The notes under the pieces were generated by a model. It was not told the origin of the DNA. It worked only from the letters and a program-made list of their open reading frames with translations, and did no database searches. Shown in pieces: positions 1 through 12,089 of a stretch of DNA of 64,000 bases (position 1 is its first letter; every line of letters starts with the position of its first letter). The translations under genes and the position numbers were made by a program. The stretch spans positions 44,093,050-44,157,049 of the forward strand of contig OY292277.1 of the NCBI GenBank assembly GCA_958496175.1. Direction: 5' to 3'. The DNA comes from Sisyra terminalis. Lineage: Eukaryota > Arthropoda > Insecta > Neuroptera > Sisyridae.

Positions 1-523
1 ATTTATAAATTTAAAGCAATGATCGGCAAAAATTTCACAGAAAAATCAATTCAAGGCTTAATATCTCGCTTAATATTGATCATCGCGATTTGGTCTACAG
101 GAACTTTTTTGTAAGAAATCAAATTCTCTACAAGTTTTTCATTTATAATTTTTCCGTAGCTCTTGTTATTTACGAGATAAATGCAAAAAAAAACGAGAAT
201 TTTATGGAAAAATCAGGTTTAGTGGCCCGTACTACCTCACCGGTGTGAGTTACGACTGTCGCAATGGGCACTTTTGTAGAGCGTTTAATTCTGAGAAAAA
301 ACCATCTTCGGTAAAAGCGATCCCATGAAATACCGCTGAGATATAGAAATTTAAAAATAAAAAATCAGAGTTTTCGTGTATTTTCAATGGGAAATTTTTA
401 CACGTCTTGGTCGAGGACTTAAAATTAAAATTAAGGGCTCAAACTTTCAGAGATTTTGTTTTTTGGTATTTCCAACAAAATTTCACGATGGGACCAAAAA
501 AAGTAAAAAAAAAAATCACCCTA
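1..523. repeat. Right half of a ~1-kb foldback element, cut by the window edge
   Basis: This stretch matches the central region and right arm of the complete foldback element at 40108-41128, in the same orientation. It shares the run through the gatttggtctacaggaac motif and ends in the same terminus, tcaccctag, at 513-523. Its left arm would lie before base 1. The open reading frame at 407-595 runs through this repeat and is not a gene. The last ~43 bases of the window belong to the same family. Confidence 0.85.
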
Positions 524-1890
524 GTATGTATACAAATTAAAGTTTTTCCGGTTGGTATTCTCCATAGAATTAAAAAAGAAAATGCCAAGATTTAGTGTTT
601 AATCGCTATCATAGCACGAATCGTAAGATTTTCTTTAACCGTTTCTTAAGAACCTCAAATTTAAGGTTACAATAATTTTACGTAAAACTTTAAGTACTCC
701 ACACCAAGGTGTGTTACATTGGAGAGGTTATACAATATTTGCATTCATAATTCACTCTAGCGAGTTCAATGTTTCGGCGTTTAATGCATAATTGCATCAA
801 TCACGTCCAATTCAAACTCGAATCCAACCTCCATTATAGTTAATGAGGCTTCACATCCTCGATTTTACACAATCCATTTATGAAATAGTTTGTAAATGTA
901 AAAATTGAAAGTTTAATCAAGGAATTGTTCACTGAAGATTTCTTTCTGAATCGAATTACTGCCCTTTGTTTGTACTTCACATAATATCAGTAATTGAAAA
1001 CGGATGTTTTACTGCAAGGGTGTTATTTAACAGGAATTACTCTATTAAGATTAATAAAAGATTTGAATATAAATTGATACAAACCGAATCGTAAAGAAGC
1101 CTACATTGTTTATAATGCACTGTGGATAATTACCTGAAAAAAAAACAGAAAAGAAATATTAATAACAATAATTAAAGCCTCAAGGATATAGGCAAGGGTA
1201 TGGCAAGACCGCAAACTAAAATTAAAATCTATGTTTGTTTTATGATTTTTTTTTAAAAAATTTCTGCCTTATTTTTACTGCGATGCTTGGAAGTTTTAAG
1301 ATTAAAATATTAAATAAATCAAGTGAATGTTGTAAATCATTTGGTTGGGTTTTGCAGGCAATTTAGGTCCAGATTTTTATTGTTCTTGGTGTTACTTATG
1401 TGGCTTATCTTCGGGCAAAGAACCGTAAATCAATTTGCTAAATTTATCGCTTTTAGTAGAACAATACGTGTGTTTATAAATCAATTTTTCTTTTGAGAAT
1501 AGAAATTACTTGATTTTCAGTTCCGTTATGTTTTCATTATATAGGTTTTAATCTTTAGAGGAGGTGGAAAAATTGCGACAAAATTATAGTAGCAATGAAA
1601 GTAGGTTGGATTTTAAATATGTTTTTGGCCAAATTTTATTAGAATTTTTTTATAATAATGATTTTATCATGAATTTTGTCCTTATCATTAATCTATAAAA
1701 GTATAAAAAGTGATTTTACTTTAGTAAAACAATTTTTCCTACTGTCATTAAAAATTATAATCAGCACTATAATATATTATCTTCTCAGGTCCCATATAAA
1801 TATTCATAAAATATTTTTAATCGTGTTTTTTTGGGATCAATCTAATTTTTTTTTCAATTCAGTTACGTTTCGTCACGTATCTCTAATCTA
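524..1890. other. Unremarkable AT-rich noncoding DNA
   Basis: I see no gene, no tandem repeat and no inverted repeat of note. The open frame at 1676-1936 has no recognisable domain and overlaps a transposon end. Confidence 0.5.
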
Positions 1891-1892
1891 CG

Positions 1893-2150
1893 TAAAGGGT
1901 GTTTCAATAAGAGCGCAAGATTTCAGTGATCAATAAAACATGGTTTTCTGTAGTAAAGTATTGAAATATATATTAATTTAGGAAATATACATTTGGGAAT
2001 TATGTATGAATTTTTTTTTTCTTTTATGGCCACCACGGCTTTGCTGGCATTTGCATATCCTTTTGACGAAATTTTCAATAACGTTATTGAATACATGTGG
2101 TGGTTGGCTATCTTGGCGTGCCTCCGTGCAGAATGGGCTATGCGAATGTG
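1893..2150 (-). pseudogene. 3' end of a mariner/Tc-like transposon remnant
   Basis: On the minus strand one frame reads PPHVFNNVIENFVKRICKCQ followed by QSRGGH, between about 2105 and 2020. This resembles the C-terminal tail of an insect mariner-type DDE transposase family (V-EN-FVKR--CQ--RGGH). Downstream on the minus strand the sequence ends in a motif reading gggtgtttcaataagagc on the plus strand at 1898-1915, which looks like a transposon terminus. No catalytic domain remains. The assignment rests on recall of the family's C-terminus, so the superfamily is tentative. The plus-strand frames 1993-2285 are shadows. Confidence 0.5.
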
Positions 2151-2209
2151 CTCTGTTATCCCTACTTACGCATTCAAACCTTTGGTAGGGCTACTCACTC
2201 ACTAATGTA

Positions 2210-4270
2210 TTTATTTGTGAACACGTATTTCGGATTTTCAGGTTTACAATATGTTAAAGCCGAAAAACATAATACTCACTTATAAACTTAACTTAGCCTT
2301 TTCAGATATATCTACTTATCAGAGTTTAAATTTTTAAGTAGACCCCAAGTTTTTGTTTCTAATATTAAATCAACTTTGTTTTATATTAAGCAGTAATAAC
2401 GTTTCACTTTTAAGGGACTTTGATTGATTACTAAATTTGAAATTTCCATTGTTTATTAAACGTTATCCCTTACAAACTTTGTTACAGTTTTTCACTCTTT
2501 TAGGGGAGAAATTTTCAAAAACCCTTTCTTATTATATATCTGCATGGTAAAAGGAAAACACTTTCCAAATTTCATCGACACAAATGTGCACTTATATTTG
2601 AAAATACAATGTAAAACGAAAAAAAATAATGACCTTCTTTATGTTAGTTAACATGACTTAAAAGCTATTGGATTTCAGACATTTGGACGTTGTACATACA
2701 AAAAGCGTGAAGAAAAAAGTATACAGAAAGCGTGGAAGTAAATTCGAATATTTTATTTATTTTCAATAACAATAATTGGTTTTCAAATTGTTCTAAATAC
2801 CGAAGAAAAGTTAGTATGGAAGATTTTTTAATTGAATTAACAGTGAAATATATGGCAAAAAATTGCTGCCTTAATGCTTTTCAGCCGAATATATAATTAC
2901 TCCAGATCACAACCATTGGTTCATAAAATAAAATAGATTTTAAAAAGTTTGATTGTTGAAAAACGAACAAAAATTTAAAATCGTCTATTTGGTATAAGAA
3001 CTATATAAGTATTAAACTTTCATACTAATTTAGGGAAATGACGTTATTTAAAATGTTGTTATTAAAATGATATAAAAAAAAACCCCTAAAATTTTGATTG
3101 TTGATTAACTCTACATTATCCCATATTAAACATTTTATTTAAATAAAACCTTTAGTTGCGAATGCAACGGGCAACTACTAGTTATTACATAACGATTGAT
3201 AGAATCCGCTTTCCGCACAAATTTTATTTTTACATTATCAATAGTTTTCATGTAGAAAAGCTATCACATACAGATATACAACCAAGTATGACGAAATCAA
3301 AAGGGTTCCATTTACTACAGAACCCGGCTACTGATATCAAGTTATTAATAAATTTAAAACAGACCTACTATAACTGTAATTTTTAAAGTTAACTTATAAC
3401 ACTAAAATCTCTATCCAGTTAATATTTTCCAAGGCTAAACCCAGAAAAAATTATACATGTAAATAGAAAACCAAAGCATGCAACACTTGACTAATTAGTC
3501 TTTTTTTGATGAACAAATCGTGACAAAATAACCTCACCACGAACTTCCTCTGATTCATTCATAAATCAAAACACATAAAATGAAATCCCAACTTGTTTTT
3601 TGCTGACACTGGTAATTATTTGTCAATAACGAACTCTTTAAGGAAAAATTGAGAAAGACCAATGGTTCCCTGTAGGCACGTTAGGGGAATTGGTTGTAAA
3701 TTATATTTTTTTGAATTGAATTTAATCAAATTTATCATAATGGATACATGTGCGATAGGTATAAAATATATTGATTTCGAAATTTTCCGTTCACCTTTTC
3801 GGCGTTGCGTAATATTTTCGATGGCAATAACTGTATTTTGGTGGTCGACCCACGGAAAATATTGCAGACGAGTCAGAACAATGTGACGAAAATTAAATAA
3901 AATGAGAGTTTTTTTTTAAAGAATTTTTTAATTTTTTTCCTATGTTACATATATTTTGTCAGAGTTCAACATCTGGAGTCTTGAACCATTCTAATCTTTC
4001 GAGGCATATCAAATAACGCGTTGAAGTCTCGATCATGTTTAATTCTATTTTAAGATTCAAATAATCCAAGCTGACTATTGAAACAAAGACTTTTTAAGAC
4101 TAAAAAAATTAATGGGGCTACCATATGATTTCTTTATAGATAAGTGCACATCTAGCTGCATCGGAGTTGGAATATATATTTTTATAGATCTTAGGCTATT
4201 TTATTAACAAAATAAACTAGTAAAAAAAAATCTGAATAATTTCATAAAAATTAGAATCTGAATTTTATCA
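2210..4270. other. AT-rich noncoding DNA
   Basis: I recognise nothing here. The open frames at 3156-3386 and 3662-3886 have no family signature and begin and end without splice or start context that would support them. Confidence 0.5.
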
Positions 4271-4274
4271 TCTA

Positions 4275-4395
4275 ATATGTAGTGTCTTTAAATTTGTTTT
4301 GAAACTTAAGCATTAATGATTTTCGTCATAAAGTTGTTTGTAAAATTAAAAGTTGTTGTTGAAGTAGGTTTCTTGGGTGTATGTTCCTTATATCT
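4275..4395 (-). repeat. Antisense fragment of a Penelope-like element
   Basis: The plus strand here matches the antisense strand of the PLE at 47965-48100 (shared blocks around aagcattaatgattttcgtc and gtgtatgttccttatat). It is the region coding for the end of the GIY-YIG endonuclease. It joins abruptly, near 4395, to a sense-oriented PLE fragment, so the two are head to head. Confidence 0.75.
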
Positions 4396-5020
4396 TGTTC
4401 CGAAATAAAATATATACAACGATTACCAATGAAAATGGAAATTTGTCATACTATATATACAGAAAACCAACATCAACGAACACAACCATCCATAAACCAC
4501 CATTTAACCCAAGAAACCAAAAAATGGCAACTTTCAACAATCTAGTGTACAGCGCAACCAAGTTCCCTCTTAGCACCAAAGCTCGTGAAGAAGAAATTAA
4601 TATAACTAAACATAAAGCCATTACTAACGTATAAAACAGCTCGATCGTAAACAAAATAATATCAAAATTTACTATAAAATCCATTCTTCCAACTTCACCA
4701 AAAGAAAAAAAAATATGTAAAATCAGACTTCAATGATATATTTAGTTTAACAATCGTCACCTTCCTAAAGAAAAATAAGATCAATATCGTACTTTCAACA
4801 ACAACATGATGGAAATTTTTAAACTGTTGGAGAAAAACCAAATTACAACGAAGAATAAAACCAGAATATATAAAATTAAATATGGTTCCTGTGAAAAATT
4901 CTACATTGGTCAAATTGGTAAATCTTTTGGAACAAGATATTAGAAATATACACCCAAGAAACCTACTTCAACAAAAACTTCAAATTTTACTTAACACCTT
5001 TATGGCAAAAATCATCAATA

Positions 5021-5301
5021 TTTACTGTGTATACAATATATAGGATATATTGCGGTCCAATTTATGTAGTATAATTTAATATAATAATATATAAGAATCA
5101 TACCATAAACATAAATTTGAACAAAAGTTCAAACAAAAATATTCGTGACGTATTGCCCAGATGCGTATTTCGATTGCCAAGCAATCTTCCTCAGTGGTCA
5201 TCAAGTAGTTTGGATCACTCCGTAACTGATTTGTGAATCATCACAAATTTTGTATACACAGTATAATTGTTCAAAGGCAGCAAAAAAATCTTATTTTGAT
5301 T
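5021..5301. mobile_element. 281-bp element with 10-bp target duplication, inside the PLE
   Basis: The element is flanked by exact 10-bp direct repeats, atcatcaata, at 5011-5020 and 5302-5311. Removing it and one repeat restores homology to the other PLE copy. Inside, ctgtgtatacaa (5025) and its inverse ttgtatacacag (ending 5261) form inverted repeats, with a ~40-bp unique tail on one side only. A longer second copy, inverted relative to this one, lies at 31350-31827. Confidence 0.8.
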
Positions 5302-5490
5302 ATCATCAATACTTAAATTTCGAAATAAATTTTAAGCCACTTCATATTTGCAAGAAAGGATCACATATGAACACCTTAGAAGAATATGAAATATACAAAG
5401 CCCAAAAAATAGATCCAAATTACATTCTTAACGACAAAGTATATAAAACAAACAACCCATATGAAATTTGTTTACAACTGCGCAATAATC

Positions 5491-5535
5491 ATTACCTGAT
5501 GATGACAGCTAAGAACTGTTGAAATGCGTCGTAAT
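5491..5535 (+). ncRNA. Type I hammerhead ribozyme of a Penelope-like element (intact core)
   Basis: All core parts are visible. Stem I is ATTAC (5491-5495) with GTAAT (5531-5535), a perfect 5-bp match. The core box CTGATGA is at 5496-5502. Stem II is GACAG (5504-5508) with CTGTT (5516-5520), loop CTAAGAA; one base, T5503, is extra next to the core and one pair is G-U. GAAA is at 5521-5524. Stem III is the minimal ATG/CGT (5524-5529). The cleavage site would be after C5530 in UC. Self-cleaving hammerheads with very short stem III are known from Penelope-like elements, where they tend to act as dimers. Activity here is inferred, not shown. Confidence 0.85.
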
Positions 5536-5592
5536 ACAGAAATTGAGTCATGGGACATATATTAATTATTCATTAATTATTTTTTTTATTAT

Positions 5593-5752
5593 TTATACTG
5601 TCGTTGGTTTTATAAGTATTAAGGTCTTTAGCGACTTTAGGTTTAATAAAAATTGGTAAATCGATTAATATTGAAAATTTTCTTGATACAAGATTCAAAC
5701 CCAATACCTATTAAAGAGGTTACCTTAACCACTTCACCACTAGGCTTATGTG
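5593..5752 (-). repeat. tRNA-derived SINE copy
   Basis: Read on the minus strand it starts with an A-box-like TGGTGAAGTGGTTAAGG, then a B-box-like GGTTTGAATC. It ends with the family's body, a version of ctagagtcgctaaagacctt and a short A/T-rich tail near 5600. Four related copies are at 17565, 26120, 29446 and 52115. Confidence 0.72.
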
Positions 5753-5760
5753 TTTTTTTT

Positions 5761-7295
5761 TTCATTTTTCGCAAATTATCTGTAGTATGGTTCGATGTTT
5801 TTATACATTACATTTAAATTTGTGTTTTGTTTGGTTCTATAAAATTCAATATTCACCTCTCAATTAATTTTCTATTGTTTTTTTTTTAAGTAAATTATCC
5901 ATACAGGGGATTAGCTATTTATGCTTTCCTTTATCCTAAATGAATAAAGATAAGAAATCATTATCTGATTAGTGTTGAATGATTTATGCAAGGTAGATCA
6001 TACTTTAAAATGAATTGTAAACAAAAGTATTTGTATGCCTATTATAAGAGCAATAAATTTTATTTTATTTTATATTGGATTAGTGACCAGATACTTACCA
6101 TTAGAAATTCCCCATACAGAAATTAACGCATAATCCTCACAGGAAAAAAAAAATTATAAAATATGCAATTAATTGTTATTTTTTTAGTATTGTAATGGTA
6201 TTGCTTATATAACGATATAAAACGATATTAATTAATTGGATTAATGAAAAAAAACGCGAATTAAATTTAAGATATAGTAGAAACTGAAACGGTGCCAGGT
6301 ATGGGCGTCGATATAAAGACATCAGTCCTTATTTTTTTTTTATAAAACTTTTTCAAAATTTTTTTTTTTCAAAAAGGATAGTAATATATTATAATACTTA
6401 TAATAAAATAGAATCAAATTAAATAATAAATAAAATAAATATTTATCCAGTGGTTTAATTTTCATGTCAGAATATATCCTTGTACGTTAATTTCTTTGTG
6501 AGAAATTTTCTATGTGTGTAAATTTCTATGTAGGCAAATTTCGTATGAAGAACATTCACAAAACCTATCTGTTTACCTAATAATCATATTATGTTTTTTA
6601 AGTAACTTAAAAAGTAATTTAAGATAAAAATTAGTTACCTTTTAAAAGTACCTAGATACCCATGGTAACATACTTAATATCCAGATATTTTCCTAAAGTA
6701 TCTTTGACAGTTTTGCTTGCAATATACTGAAAATTTTTGAAAAAAAAATAACAGAAGAATAGGGTACAACACTATTTACAAAAATTTTGGGTTTCAATAA
6801 AAAAATATAGATTATGAAATAATAAATTTTCCTGGAATTCGAAACTTTTCCTGCCTTGTATTGTCTTATCAAGATAAGAAGTTTTTAACTAGTCTAGAAA
6901 GTATTTTTCAAATCCTATAACAAGTGGTGCTTATTTAAAATATTCTATTTCACTTTCAAATGTTTTTTTTAATGTGAAATTTAAAAAGCATACCTTAAAT
7001 ACTGCGATAAAAGAAAATCAAAAATTTTTCTCCATTGTTGGTATTATTATCCCTTTTATTCTTTTTTTAATGTTTTTTAACTTATTGCCGATTTGACATT
7101 CTATTTGGCTTAATTTTGAATTAAATGACTTAAATTAATGACAAGGGTTGCTATATCTTGATGGTTATTTAAAAAGTCATTTAAAAACACTATTAAATTG
7201 TTTTTTTTGCATTAATTTATATAATACTTATTTATTATTTAAAATTTTCGTCTCAATCTCCTTTATCCTATCAGTGGTAGAAAATTTTTAAATTT
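5761..7295. other. AT-rich noncoding DNA
   Basis: Long A and T runs, no recognised coding sequence and no clear repeat family. Confidence 0.5.
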
Positions 7296-7299
7296 TCCC

Positions 7300-7842
7300 T
7301 GATTGATTTAATTTGGCAATTTGGCTATTTCCTCATTTATGGTTGTTTTTTTCAGGTGAAATGCAGGATGGAACCTTATACGAACCAACGATAATCCATC
7401 ATCAATCAAAGCACTCTGTTTTGGTAAGTCTAAATTCTTTTTATTTGGGAATTGGATGCTATACTCCAAAATTTGCATCCATAAGTCCAAAATGGTTTAA
7501 TGGCTTGAATATAGATGGCTCTTTTTAATGATAAGGATCTAGCTTTCCTGGTGATTACTCACTTTAATTGGCATAGGCTTAAGCGAAGTTGAAGCTAATA
7601 ATTTATTTATATGAACTTTCCATGTTACTCTGATATCCAACGATAATCCTAGGTACTTTAGGAGTAACTTGTATAGGAGAATCCACCCCTGGTACCATTC
7701 TACCATCCAAAGTTATAGGAAATTGTCTAGTTTTAGTTTCTAAGGTGAATTTTAGGATCTTTGATTTTTCATGGTTTAGCCTGATTATAATTTTTTGCAC
7801 CATTGGCCTAGAGATTTTTTTGCTTTTTTCTTTTTTGCTCAA
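7300..7842 (-). pseudogene. Jockey-type LINE reverse transcriptase fragment
   Basis: The minus strand encodes the end of a non-LTR reverse transcriptase in shifted frames. From 7842 the frame reads LNHEKSKILKFTLETKTRQF and then ITLDGRMVPGVDS. A frameshift near 7680 leads into KYLGLSLDIRVTWKVHINKL, the K-YLG-TLD-R-TW block typical of Jockey-clade insect LINEs. Further on (about 7530-7420) AIYIQAIKPFWTYGCKFWSI and ASNSQIKRI match the IKP-WTYG and SN--I-I--fQN segments of the same proteins. The catalytic YxDD lies upstream and is not present. The fragment is a dead 3' piece, and the plus-strand frame at 7313-7528 is its shadow. Confidence 0.82.
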
Positions 7843-7849
7843 TATAGCA

Positions 7850-10800
7850 AAATGAGGAGTTTAAGAAAAATTTAAGTTTTAATTAAAAAGAAAATAATTA
7901 TAGCTTACGAATATTACTTCACGAACTCATAAGTTCCATGTACGTTGAAAGATTATTTACAACTAAAAATAAGAAAACCGGAAATTATTAGTGTTAAATT
8001 TATTATCAACTTTACGTTTAACGGTGAACAATACATTACACGGAACCCTTAATAGTGCGTGCGCCAGCACGCACTTGATTAATAATTTTTCTATTCGGTT
8101 CGGAAAATGGTTCAAATATACTTAGGGATGTGGAAAATTAATATTTCCGCGGAAATATTCCGACCAAAAATTTCCCCATTTCTCTAGAGATTTTAGCATA
8201 GAGTTTCACATATTTGCCACAGATTTTCTTCGAATCGAATATCTCATCCATGCAAATCATCTAAATGACATATTAATTATCATGTCAGTCATACATAACA
8301 TAAAAACCCAATATCCGGTGTCGTCATAATATCTTGCACGCATAATTCCAATCGCTACATATGGCTTTGTTTCTGCCACTCCATATGTGGCTAAAATGAA
8401 AGAATCTAGAAAGATTCCTCAATCTTCTCTAATTATATTTCTTCAGAAAAAAATTACGATGTGACAAATTAATTAAAAAGGAAATAAATCGAACGGTTTA
8501 CGTCAAAGGTTTGTATCTCTATCTGCATCAGTCCCATACTATCGGAATCGATTTTTATGATTTTCTCTGTCGATTTATTCATATTCATAAAATTATTATA
8601 TATATTGGTATCTGCCCATTTTGAACGGTTCGGTCGGATAATTAATATTCATTTAATGCGGTGCAATTACAGTTAGAAATGTTATTTACATGCACATTGC
8701 ACGTAAATGCATTTCGATAGATTGGTACTTTGAACGGGTTGGACTTGAAATGTTGACCATATGGGCAATGTCAAGCAACTATTTCCAATCCTTTTAATTA
8801 ATTTCGGGCTTATCTTTAAGTAGGTACCTCCATGTATACGAGTATGTCTAATTATTTTTTTTTAATTTCATGTTTATAACGATTATTAATTGTTTCTATT
8901 GGATAAGTTTTAATTTTTCTGTCGTAGGTTTCTTTCCTTGAGTTCTGGCTTCTAATTGATTTTAATATTAGAGGGCAGGTTGATATTCGTTTTTTAATTG
9001 AATTTGGTTTTTATTTGATTGTTATAACCGAAAAAAAATTTTTGAATTTAATTTTGATTTCTCGGTTCTATTTTTTAATTTAAAATTTAATCAATCTTTC
9101 TTAGTAAGTCCTACCTCAAATCTTTAAGTCTAACAAATCTTAAATAACTTTAAAAAAACACAGGGCAGTGTTTTTTAAGGTTAAACTAAAACAATTTAAA
9201 ATCGTTAAACTTGGAATAACGGAAAATATAGACTACTTAGAATTGGTATTTCCACATATACATGGTGACAATTATCTTCTATATAAAATTATATCAGGAG
9301 CATAGAGAAAACAGGCGTATTTTCATTTAAGAATATCTATCTTTGAGACAAATTTTTATCTGTTAGATAAACAGGTATCTTAAGGATATGGTCTATCTAA
9401 CCATAAGTGAAAATATCAACTCTAACAGTATTAACAGCAAATAAATTGTACTCAAATTTTATGAAATAAAATATACCAAAATTGAACTATAAATACATTT
9501 GTTAGAACTTGGGTTTCAAATTTATGTTTATAGTTAAATTATGAAATTAATAATTCATTAAATTTGACTATAATTAATTGAATTATTAATACCATATAAG
9601 CCGTTAAAAGACAACGAAAAATCTTAAATAGTTGTAGACTTATTAAACTTTAATATCCAGAGGTATTGCTTTTTGGCATTTTTTGATTATTAGAAGAAAT
9701 ATTGAAGACTAAAAATTGACCTTTTCTGGAGGGTTTTTAAGCTGAAATATAACTAAGAAGTTAGCTTAGTTACAGATTAATTTTTTAATGGTTTTCTATG
9801 TAAATGTTGCGAAGATAAGAAATAATCCAAGATTATTTAAGTTTTATCTTAATAAAATAGTTCCAATTTATTTAGCAGGATATCGAACAAATACTTATTC
9901 TAATCATTGTATTTTATTTGACTACAATAATAGCTCTAGTTTAATTTTACACGTGTAAAACGAAATTCAAGTATTCTTTTATATGTTCTTTATAATGGCT
10001 TTTAGTCTAAAAACGATAATATACTATTTCTACACAATGCATGCCATTTTATATGCTGCAAAATATCGTATAATAAATTCTATGATACATATTTCCAAAT
10101 AAAATGTATTAAAGGAATCGGAGAGTAATGTTGTTTTTGAACCTATACTCATCTTTTTTTGCCATTTTTCTGCTTAAAAGTTATTTGGAAGTAGTACTAA
10201 AGATATTTAATGATTACAATGGCTTATTAGCTCACAAAAAATTACAAAATATTTTATTTGAAATCAATATTTAAAAATGGTTAGACAAATACCTGAAAGA
10301 ATACAAATTTGGTATTCGAGTTTCACAGGATAGTAATGCAAAGTTGCTTCCAAAAATATTTTCAATATTTATCCAAATGGGGATTATTAATGATAAATAA
10401 GGTTCCTTAATATTAAGTACGATAATTTTAAGTTTTCCAACTCGTCCAACCAAGAATGATGAAACTATAAACAATGATAATTAATATTGAAACAAATAAA
10501 TAAAACTTTTGTTGATAAAGTAATAATTGAATGCATATCTTTATTTCACAGGAATAAAAATAATTTAGGTAAGAGCCAAAACATAAGGTTTTTTATCACT
10601 AGAATTACTAGAAAATCACTAAAATAGATAAATGTTTCATTTGTAAAATCATTAAATTTTCAATTTTTCAAACGCCAACAAATTTGTAATGTATGTAGGT
10701 ACATTATATATTTTGTAGGTACAATTTTTTTTTTTAAATTTTGAAGAGGAGAAATTAAGAATCGAAATACATTAAATGTTTGTGTTATATTTACGTTCCA

Positions 10801-11700
10801 ATAGTTCTATATAAAAAGTTTTTTTCCGCTATTGACGAAATGAAAATTAAGCTTTAACAAAAGTTTTAAAAAAAAAACGAAGAAACCCTAATGGGTTAAA
10901 GAAATGAAGAGTTCTAAAGGAAAATTTATTCCATTTTTATGGCAGTTACTGATTGAAAATATAGAATTGCAATATTCCATAGCTTCGAATTCTGTATTCA
11001 AAACTTTGCATGTTTTCCTCGCCTTCCTTTACGATTTTTTAACGTATTTTTAAATTATCTTTTGTAAGTTAGCAAAGTGGGGAGTTAAAAATTGGAATAA
11101 AAAAAAAAAAATTTCCGATGTTCTGAAATTTTATTTTGTTTTTTTGGGAACAATGAAAGATTACTAAATATGTCACTTTTTACAAAATATATTTTAAGAC
11201 TTCAAAAAGAATTAAGAAAGCAATAAAAAGATAACAATCGTCTGCTTAATACTTAGTTCATTTTAATGAATTTTAAAATGGGATTTAATTTTGTTAAAAA
11301 TTATCCTATTTAAATTTACAGGTACCTTTCGGAAATCTTAAGTTGGTGAGGTATGATATAGGGCTCCTTTTCTGTAGTCAAATCAACGACTTGGATTTAC
11401 CGTAATCGAACTTTAATACTGTAAATGTTTTGGTTTCTAAAGATAAATTTAACGTTTAAAACTTTTCAGAACTTTCTGATCTAATAAGATGGTTTATTTG
11501 GGTGGAAGAAAAAGAACCTTTAGTTAAAAATTGGAAGTAGTTGGTTTCTTGTAAGCTTATGGTAATTCTGCAAAGAAATTTAAAGTTTCTGAACTTTGGA
11601 ACATAAATTAAAAAATGAAGGTAGTTCTAGTAGATTTTGAATGTTTTTTGGCTCCTATGGAGCCCCTTAGTCTATTTCTACTACCCCAAAGAGTATTATT
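7850..11700. other. Noncoding DNA with one short perfect hairpin
   Basis: I recognise no genes. A 9-bp perfect hairpin with GCCA loop lies at 8054-8075, preceded by cggaaccctt, which looks like the tail of an interspersed repeat. The segment 8480-8800 is less AT-rich and non-repetitive. The minus frame at 10271-10474 has no recognisable content. Confidence 0.45.
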
Positions 11701-11701
11701 C

Positions 11702-12086
11702 TAATTTTATTTATTTTTAGTAGGATAGTGGACATGAAAGGATGTAGATCCATATAGTAATCATTAATTTAGCGATACGTTTCGGTCTTTTATTAGACCT
11801 TCATCAGGCTTCTTGATATGAAGTACACAATATACATCACATTAACATCGAAATGATTTTTTCTTTATCGCACACATACATTACAAATTATTGTTTTTTA
11901 TTTAAATTGTATGGGTGCGATAAAGAAAAAAACATTTCGATGTTATTGTGATGTATATTGTGTACTTCATATTAAGAAGCCTGATGAAGGTCTAATAAAA
12001 GACCGAAACGTATCGCAAAATTAATAATTAGTACATGGATCTACATTCCTTCATGTCCACTATCCTACTAAAAATAAATAAAATTA
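11702..12086. repeat. Palindromic element with paired hammerhead-like motifs
   Basis: The two halves are near-perfect inverted repeats about a centre near 11894. The outer ends share ttatttatttttagtaggat and its complement. Each arm carries CTGATGA, a stem GGTCT...GACC and GAAACGTATCG: plus strand 11981-12010, and minus strand 11807-11779. The two motifs read outward. I cannot place a cleavage strand, so they are hammerhead-like halves rather than proven ribozymes. Confidence 0.75.
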
Positions 12087-12089
12087 TGT

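Larger units (their letters stand above)
4396..5560 (+). pseudogene. Penelope-like element: RT end, GIY-YIG endonuclease and 3' terminus
   Basis: This is a 5'-truncated, decayed Penelope-like retroelement. At 4405-4680 the sense frame encodes the end of the reverse transcriptase region, with a segment reading ENGNLSYYIYRKPTSTNTTI and then NPRNQKMATFNNLVYSA. At 4862-4930 it encodes the start of a GIY-YIG endonuclease, IYKIKYGSCEKFYIGQIGKS, followed by an in-frame stop. The endonuclease tail resumes at about 5312 with LNFEINFKPLHICKKGSHMN and LEEYEIYKAQKIDPN. Between them lies a 281-bp insertion (5021-5301). The 3' end carries a hammerhead ribozyme (5491-5535). Protein similarity to the minus-strand element at 47757-50900 runs throughout. 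In this class RT copies the RNA and GIY-YIG nicks the target. Stops and frameshifts make this copy inactive as a gene. Confidence 0.88.

Noticed and set aside
11981..12010. Calling a complete self-cleaving hammerhead at 11981, 29342 or 53535
   Set aside because: The catalytic strand and stem II are present, but I could not place a U-H cleavage site with matching stems I and III. They are therefore reported as hammerhead-like halves only.
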